The notes below the pieces were generated by a model. The model was not told the DNA's origin, did not search any database, and worked only from the letters and a program-made list of their open reading frames with translations. This document shows positions 23,503 through 27,082 of a DNA stretch of 27,082 nucleotides, in pieces (position 1 is the stretch's first letter; each line of letters starts with the position of its first letter). Source of the stretch: an uncultured Phycisphaerales bacterium. GTDB lineage: Bacteria > Planctomycetota > Phycisphaerae > Sedimentisphaerales > Anaerobacaceae. The stretch spans positions 1 to 27,082 of the forward strand of contig CALEZT010000183.1 of NCBI GenBank assembly GCA_937927975.1, read 5' to 3'. The translations under genes and the position numbers were made by a program.

Positions 23503-25131
23503 CTACGGCGTCTTCTTTCGATCCTTACGGGGCGACTGGCGCGTCGCCGACTTTGGCGCCGGGGCCGGCGTGGGAGACGGGGCGGTGTCGCTATTGTCCT
23601 TGAACTCGGCACGGAGCCGCGTCAACTCGGCTTTCAGCCGGGCAACGGTAGCCGCGTAGGCCGGGTCGGAGTAGACGCTGCGGAGCTGCCTGGGATCCTT
23701 CTCCAGATCGAACAGCTCCCACTCGTCGGTGGTGTAGAAGTACGCCAGCGTGTGTTGCTCGGTGCGGAGGCCGTAGTGCTTGGCCACGCCGTGACCCGGG
23801 TCGTAGTAGTGGTAGTAGATGCTCCTGCGCCAGTCGGCGGGCGTGCGGTCGCGCAGCACGGGCATGAACGAACGGCCGTGCAGGCCCTCCGGCACTCGAC
23901 CGCCCGCGATCTCCGTGAACGTCGGGGCGTAATCGATGTTCTGCACCATCGCGGCGGGGCGGCTGCCGGCCTTCACCACGCCGGGCCACCGCACGATCAG
24001 AGGCATGTGCACGGACTCCTCGTAAATCCACCGCTTGTCGAACCAGCCGTGCTCCCCATTGTAGAAGCCCTGGTCGCTCGAGTAGATCACCACGGTATTG
24101 GAGTCGAGGCCCTCGGCCGCAAGGTATTGCCCCAGCCGCCCCACGCTGTCATCCACCGCCTTGATGCAGCGCAGATAGTCTTTCATGTACTGCTGGTACT
24201 TCCAGCGGGTCAGGTCCCGGCCCTGCGGATTGCGGCGGCGGAAATCGAGGTTGCGAGGGCCGTACGCGGAGTCGGGATCGATCTGCGCCTCGGGCCCCTC
24301 GACTTTCAGATCACTCTTGAGGACCATGTCCCTGCCGATCTCCATCTGCTGAAACCGGGCCGGGGAGGCTCGGTTGGCATAATCGTCGAAAAGGGTGTCC
24401 GGCTCGGGGATCTCGACATCGTCGAGCCAGCGCCAGTAGCGCTCCGGCGGGATCCAGTTCCGATGCGGGGCCTTGTGTTGCACCATGAGCATGAACGGCT
24501 TGGACGTGTCGCGTTTCTTGAGCCATTCCAGCGACAGGTCCGTGATGATGTCCGTGGCGTATCCTTTGTGCGACTCCATGCCGTCAGGGCCTTCGAACTT
24601 CGGGTCCAGGTAGGAGCCCTGCCCCGGCAGGATGCGCCAGTAGTCTGTCTCCGGTCTCGTGCTGGCCAGATGCCACTTGCCGAAGACCGCCGTCTGGTAT
24701 CCGGCCTCGCGCAGGGCGTGCGGGTAGGTCCAGAGCCCGGCATTGATCGGTTTGTTCAGTGTCATGACACCGTTGGCGTGGCTGTGCAGGCCGGTGAGGA
24801 TCGCGGCCCGGCTTGGCGAGCAGAGGGAATTGCCACAGAAACTGTTGGTGAACAGGGCGCCCTCGCCAGCCAGACGGTCGATGTTCGGGGTAACCGCGTT
24901 TAGCCGGCAGAAGGCCGAGAGCCAGGTCGGGTACGCTCCGATGGCCTGCAAGGAATGATCGTCGGAGAAGATGAACAAAATATTGGGCCGCTTCCTTTCC
25001 GCGGCATGCGCCGGTCCGGGGGCGGTACCCACGGCGGCTCCCAGGCAGGCAGCTCCCGCAAGGCTGAGAAAGCTCCGTCTGGATACAGGGTGGGTTGTGT
25101 GTTGGGGACTATGGCTCGCAGGGATGTCCAT
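23503..25131 (-). CDS. Tat-exported sulfatase, N-acetylglucosamine-6-sulfatase-like (542 aa)
   Basis: ATG 25131 is preceded by GGAGG at 7 bases. The frame is open further upstream to 25626, but that part has no protein character and contains the promoter. Residues 16-43 hold a twin-arginine signal (VSRRSFLSLAGAACLG ... AHA). DD is at 57-58 (FIFSDDHSLQAIGAY), C-S-P-S-R at 104-108 (NSLCSPSRAAILTG), then FGKWHLASTR, VQHKAPHRNWIPPERY, YSSDQGFYNGEHGWFDKRWIYEE and MPLIVRWPG. The S-D-Q-G-F-x-x-G-E-H-G-x-x-D-K segment is typical of glucosamine-6-sulfatase/mucin-desulfating types (S1_11-like, family knowledge). A Pro/Ala/Lys-rich tail of ~40 residues ends the protein. It leads the operon with the Gfo/Idh/MocA gene. 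Confidence 0.92.
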   Translation of the reverse strand: MDIPASHSPQHTTHPVSRRSFLSLAGAACLGAAVGTAPGPAHAAERKRPNILFIFSDDHSLQAIGAYPTWLSAFCRLNAVTPNIDRLAGEGALFTNSFCGNSLCSPSRAAILTGLHSHANGVMTLNKPINAGLWTYPHALREAGYQTAVFGKWHLASTRPETDYWRILPGQGSYLDPKFEGPDGMESHKGYATDIITDLSLEWLKKRDTSKPFMLMVQHKAPHRNWIPPERYWRWLDDVEIPEPDTLFDDYANRASPARFQQMEIGRDMVLKSDLKVEGPEAQIDPDSAYGPRNLDFRRRNPQGRDLTRWKYQQYMKDYLRCIKAVDDSVGRLGQYLAAEGLDSNTVVIYSSDQGFYNGEHGWFDKRWIYEESVHMPLIVRWPGVVKAGSRPAAMVQNIDYAPTFTEIAGGRVPEGLHGRSFMPVLRDRTPADWRRSIYYHYYDPGHGVAKHYGLRTEQHTLAYFYTTDEWELFDLEKDPRQLRSVYSDPAYAATVARLKAELTRLRAEFKDNSDTAPSPTPAPAPKSATRQSPRKDRKKTP

Positions 25132-25192
25132 GAGGCTACCTCCACGCACAGTTTGGCTAATCCACGCGTGACAGCTGGATAACGATGGCGCG

Positions 25193-25221
25193 ATTATACG
25201 CTTGGCATCGTGTGATCGCAA
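25193..25221 (-). promoter_or_regulatory. Promoter of the sulfatase-Gfo/Idh/MocA operon
   Basis: On the reverse strand TTGCGA (25216-25221) and a perfect TATAAT (25193-25198) are separated by 17 bases. The transcript would start near 25186 and have a leader of about 55 nt to ATG 25131. It is the best promoter in the window. Confidence 0.6.
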
Positions 25222-25479
25222 GTGAAGTCCTGTCTTGCCAGCGATTCCGAAGGGGTGAGCGTTGGAGATTGCTGCCACTGGGTTCACCGCTTTTGGCCGG
25301 AGAGAACCGCGTCGTTCTGACCCGGAAGTCTCCTCGGCGTAGGGATCAGGTGCACCTGCGTCTGTTACTGTGGCCGAGATTGTGAGAACCGGTTTTGCAG
25401 CCGTACCATGGGTCGGCGTTCCTGCGGGACTCCTGGCTGTTGTCAGGGGTCTGGAATCATGACATACTGCTTTTGTGGC

Positions 25480-25488
25480 GGGGGGGGG
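25480..25488 (+). repeat. Nine-base G tract
   Basis: A homopolymer G9 in the region upstream of the sensor gene. It could be length-variable or a sequencing/assembly weak point. Confidence 0.5.
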
Positions 25489-25730
25489 TATGCAGAGGCG
25501 GGGCAATGCCAGCACAAACGTACGGACGTTATTCACCGGCGGAGTCATAGCAGTCCGGGATGATAAGCATATAGGGTTGGAAACTTGAACAGCATCGTGG
25601 AATGGATATCGCATTCGACTTGCCACTTCTCTTCGGGCTGCAGTTGGGCATATAATGAAAGGGGTTCTGGGGACGGCTACGGGGCCGTTGTTCAGAAAAG
25701 GGGCAATCGGTTGTTCGGAGAGCTAACCAC

Positions 25731-27077
25731 ATGCCACGTGAGCCAAGCACACGGGGGGCCCTGTTGGAGGAATTGGCCGCCCTACGTTGTCAGGTTGCCG
25801 AATTGCAGCAACGGGTAGGAGAGTTGACGAGGGAGGAACAGGCCGTCGAACGAGAAAAGGAGCGACTCTTCACTGTCCTTCTGAACATGCCGGTTATGAT
25901 CGACGCATTTGATGCGGACTGGAATATCGTCCTGTGGAATCGGGAATGTGAGCGTGTGACTGGATACAGTGCGGCGGAGATTATTGGCAATCCAAAGGCC
26001 CTGGAATTGCTGTATCCGAAGCGAGCCTACCGAGAACGGATGATGCGTGAGTGGAAAGAACGAGCGGATGACTACCGAGACTGGCATTGGGAGATCACGG
26101 CCAAGGACGGCGGGGCGAAGAGTGTTGCTTGGTACAACATATCCGCACGGGTACCGATTGCCCCCTGGCGGACGTGGGGGATTGGGGTGGAGATCACAGA
26201 GCGGAAGAAGGCGGAGAGGGCATTGCGGGAGTCCGAAGAACGGTTTCGGTCCCTCTTTGAGAATGCAGCAGATGGATTCGTCGTTGCCGATGTCTGCACG
26301 GGTGAGTTTCGTATGGCGAACAAAGCCCTGTGTGACATGACCGGGTATGCCCCCCGCGAGATCATACAACTCGGCGTCAAAGATATTCATCCTGAAGACA
26401 GCCTCCCTCATGCGCTCGACACTTTTGCGAGACAGGCCAGAGGCGAACTGCGTCTGGCCACGAATATCCCCGTGAAGACCAAGGATGGGCGGACGGTATA
26501 CGCGGATATCAATGCAATCCCCATCAATCTGGGCGGTACGGCGTGCGTCATGGGCGCGTTCCGAGATGTGACCGAATATAGACGGCTTATTGGGTTGCTT
26601 CAGGAAAGCGAAGAACGATATCGAGTCTTGGTGGAGAGTGCGGGCGAGGCAATCGCCATGGTCGACGGAGGGGGTGTGTTCCTCTTCATGAACATGACAG
26701 CGGCCCACCGACTGGGCGGTGAACCCAAGGACTACATTGGCAAGACAATGTGGGATCTATTTCCCAAGGGGATTGCCGATAGACAGGTTGACAGCGTGCG
26801 GGAGGTGATCAGGGCCGGCGGGGGAATGAATGCCATTGGTTTGACAGAGGTGCAGGGGCAGCAGCGTTGGTACAACACGACACTGGAACCAATTAAGGAT
26901 AGAACCGGTCGGATCGTGGCAGCCCTCATCGTAGGTCGTGATATTCAAGAACTCAAACAGGCGCAGGACGAGCTGGAGGACTACCGGCAGAAACTGCATC
27001 GGGCGGAGCAGCTTGCCTCCATTGGAGCCCTTAGAAACTATCTCAAAACAGTGTCTTTGGCCGATAACCATCCGTAG
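25731..27077 (+). CDS. Triple-PAS sensor protein, truncated at the start of HisKA
   Basis: ATG 25731 follows GGAGAG at 9 bases. The protein (448 residues) has no signal peptide or membrane helix. Residues 10-46 are a coiled coil, PAS1 covers about 46-158 (ending GIGVEITERKKAERAL), PAS2 about 165-284 (SEERFRSLFENAADGFVV ... FRDVTEYRRL), and PAS3 about 292-405 (SEERYRVLVESAGEAIAM ... GRDIQELKQAQ). A second coiled coil leads to RAEQLASIGAL (425-434), the first helix of a HisKA dimerisation domain. After that, 14 unrelated residues (RNYLKTVSLADNHP) precede a stop. The H-box and the ATPase domain are absent in all frames up to the window end. As it stands it can sense but not phosphorylate; it may be a remnant interrupted by another element. 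Confidence 0.8.
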   Translation: MPREPSTRGALLEELAALRCQVAELQQRVGELTREEQAVEREKERLFTVLLNMPVMIDAFDADWNIVLWNRECERVTGYSAAEIIGNPKALELLYPKRAYRERMMREWKERADDYRDWHWEITAKDGGAKSVAWYNISARVPIAPWRTWGIGVEITERKKAERALRESEERFRSLFENAADGFVVADVCTGEFRMANKALCDMTGYAPREIIQLGVKDIHPEDSLPHALDTFARQARGELRLATNIPVKTKDGRTVYADINAIPINLGGTACVMGAFRDVTEYRRLIGLLQESEERYRVLVESAGEAIAMVDGGGVFLFMNMTAAHRLGGEPKDYIGKTMWDLFPKGIADRQVDSVREVIRAGGGMNAIGLTEVQGQQRWYNTTLEPIKDRTGRIVAALIVGRDIQELKQAQDELEDYRQKLHRAEQLASIGALRNYLKTVSLADNHP

Positions 27078-27082
27078 GAGCC

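Larger units (their letters stand above)
25132..25730. other. Intergenic region between sulfatase operon and sensor gene
   Basis: About 600 bp holds the reverse-strand promoter at 25193-25221, a G9 tract at 25480-25488 and a TATAAT at 25651-25656 without a matching -35. No gene with ribosome site and protein-like composition is seen. The rest is unexplained. Confidence 0.45.

Noticed and set aside
23425..24903. Long open frame (492 aa) on the forward strand opposite the Gfo/Idh/MocA and sulfatase genes
   Set aside because: It is antisense to two genes with complete catalytic motifs; the composition (V/R/H-rich) is that of a mirror frame in GC-rich DNA and it has no family signature.
25132..25626. 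N-terminal extension of the sulfatase at 23503-25131 in the same open frame
   Set aside because: The Tat signal begins at ATG 25131 behind GGAGG, and a TTGCGA-17-TATAAT promoter lies inside the extension.
1..27082. CRISPR array, phage genes, toxin-antitoxin or biosynthetic cluster
   Set aside because: No regularly spaced direct repeats, no phage structural or integrase genes, and no pair of small toxin/antitoxin genes were recognised.

Overview
The window reads as a GC-rich chromosomal stretch from a polysaccharide-degrading bacterium of the PVC group. Planctomycetota (Phycisphaerae-like) is the best guess and Kiritimatiellota/Verrucomicrobiota the alternative. This is inferred from the gene content: seven secreted formylglycine sulfatases of different types, a DUF1680/GH127 enzyme, a secreted beta-helix protein, Tat-exported Gfo/Idh/MocA and sugar-isomerase-like proteins, and no SusC/SusD pair. 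No rRNA or other taxonomic marker is present. Intact genes end in TGA, TAG or TAA, so the standard code applies.

Layout. Positions 1-55 (-) hold the first 18 codons of a Tat-exported protein that runs off the window. Positions 187-2328 (-) are a decaying exopolysaccharide-type segment: a WecG/TagA-like N-terminal fragment fused to a tandem STAS protein with an in-frame TGA, then a UDP-glucose dehydrogenase without its N-terminal Rossmann domain. Positions 2494-4508 (+) carry a secreted nucleoside-hydrolase-fold protein and a Tat-exported xylose-isomerase-like protein, followed by a C-terminal scrap of a glycoside hydrolase (4588-4872). Positions 4961-10144 carry three sulfatases (+, -, +). 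Positions 10263-11876 encode a secreted pectate-lyase-like beta-helix protein. Positions 11968-13223 (-) hold a second, larger wreck of the same glycoside hydrolase family, cut at its 5' end by a defective IS3-family element (13234-14496). Positions 14751-21850 carry a sulfatase (-), the GH127-like enzyme (+), an iduronate-2-sulfatase-like enzyme (+), a possible 74-aa protein and a sulfatase (+). Positions 21924-25131 (-) form a sulfatase to Gfo/Idh/MocA operon with a good sigma-70-type promoter. Positions 25731-27077 (+) encode a triple-PAS sensor protein that breaks off just inside its HisKA domain.

Working together (inference): the sulfatases, the GH127-like enzyme and the beta-helix protein look like the extracytoplasmic tool kit for a highly sulfated, branched glycan that probably contains arabinofuranose-type residues. 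The exported oxidoreductase-like and isomerase-like proteins would act on released sugars. All seven sulfatases have the Cys-type CxPxR site and so need a formylglycine-generating enzyme or anaerobic maturase encoded elsewhere. No transporter, maturase or complete regulator is in the window. The locus is dynamic: the pseudogenes and the IS element sit around and between intact sulfatase genes.
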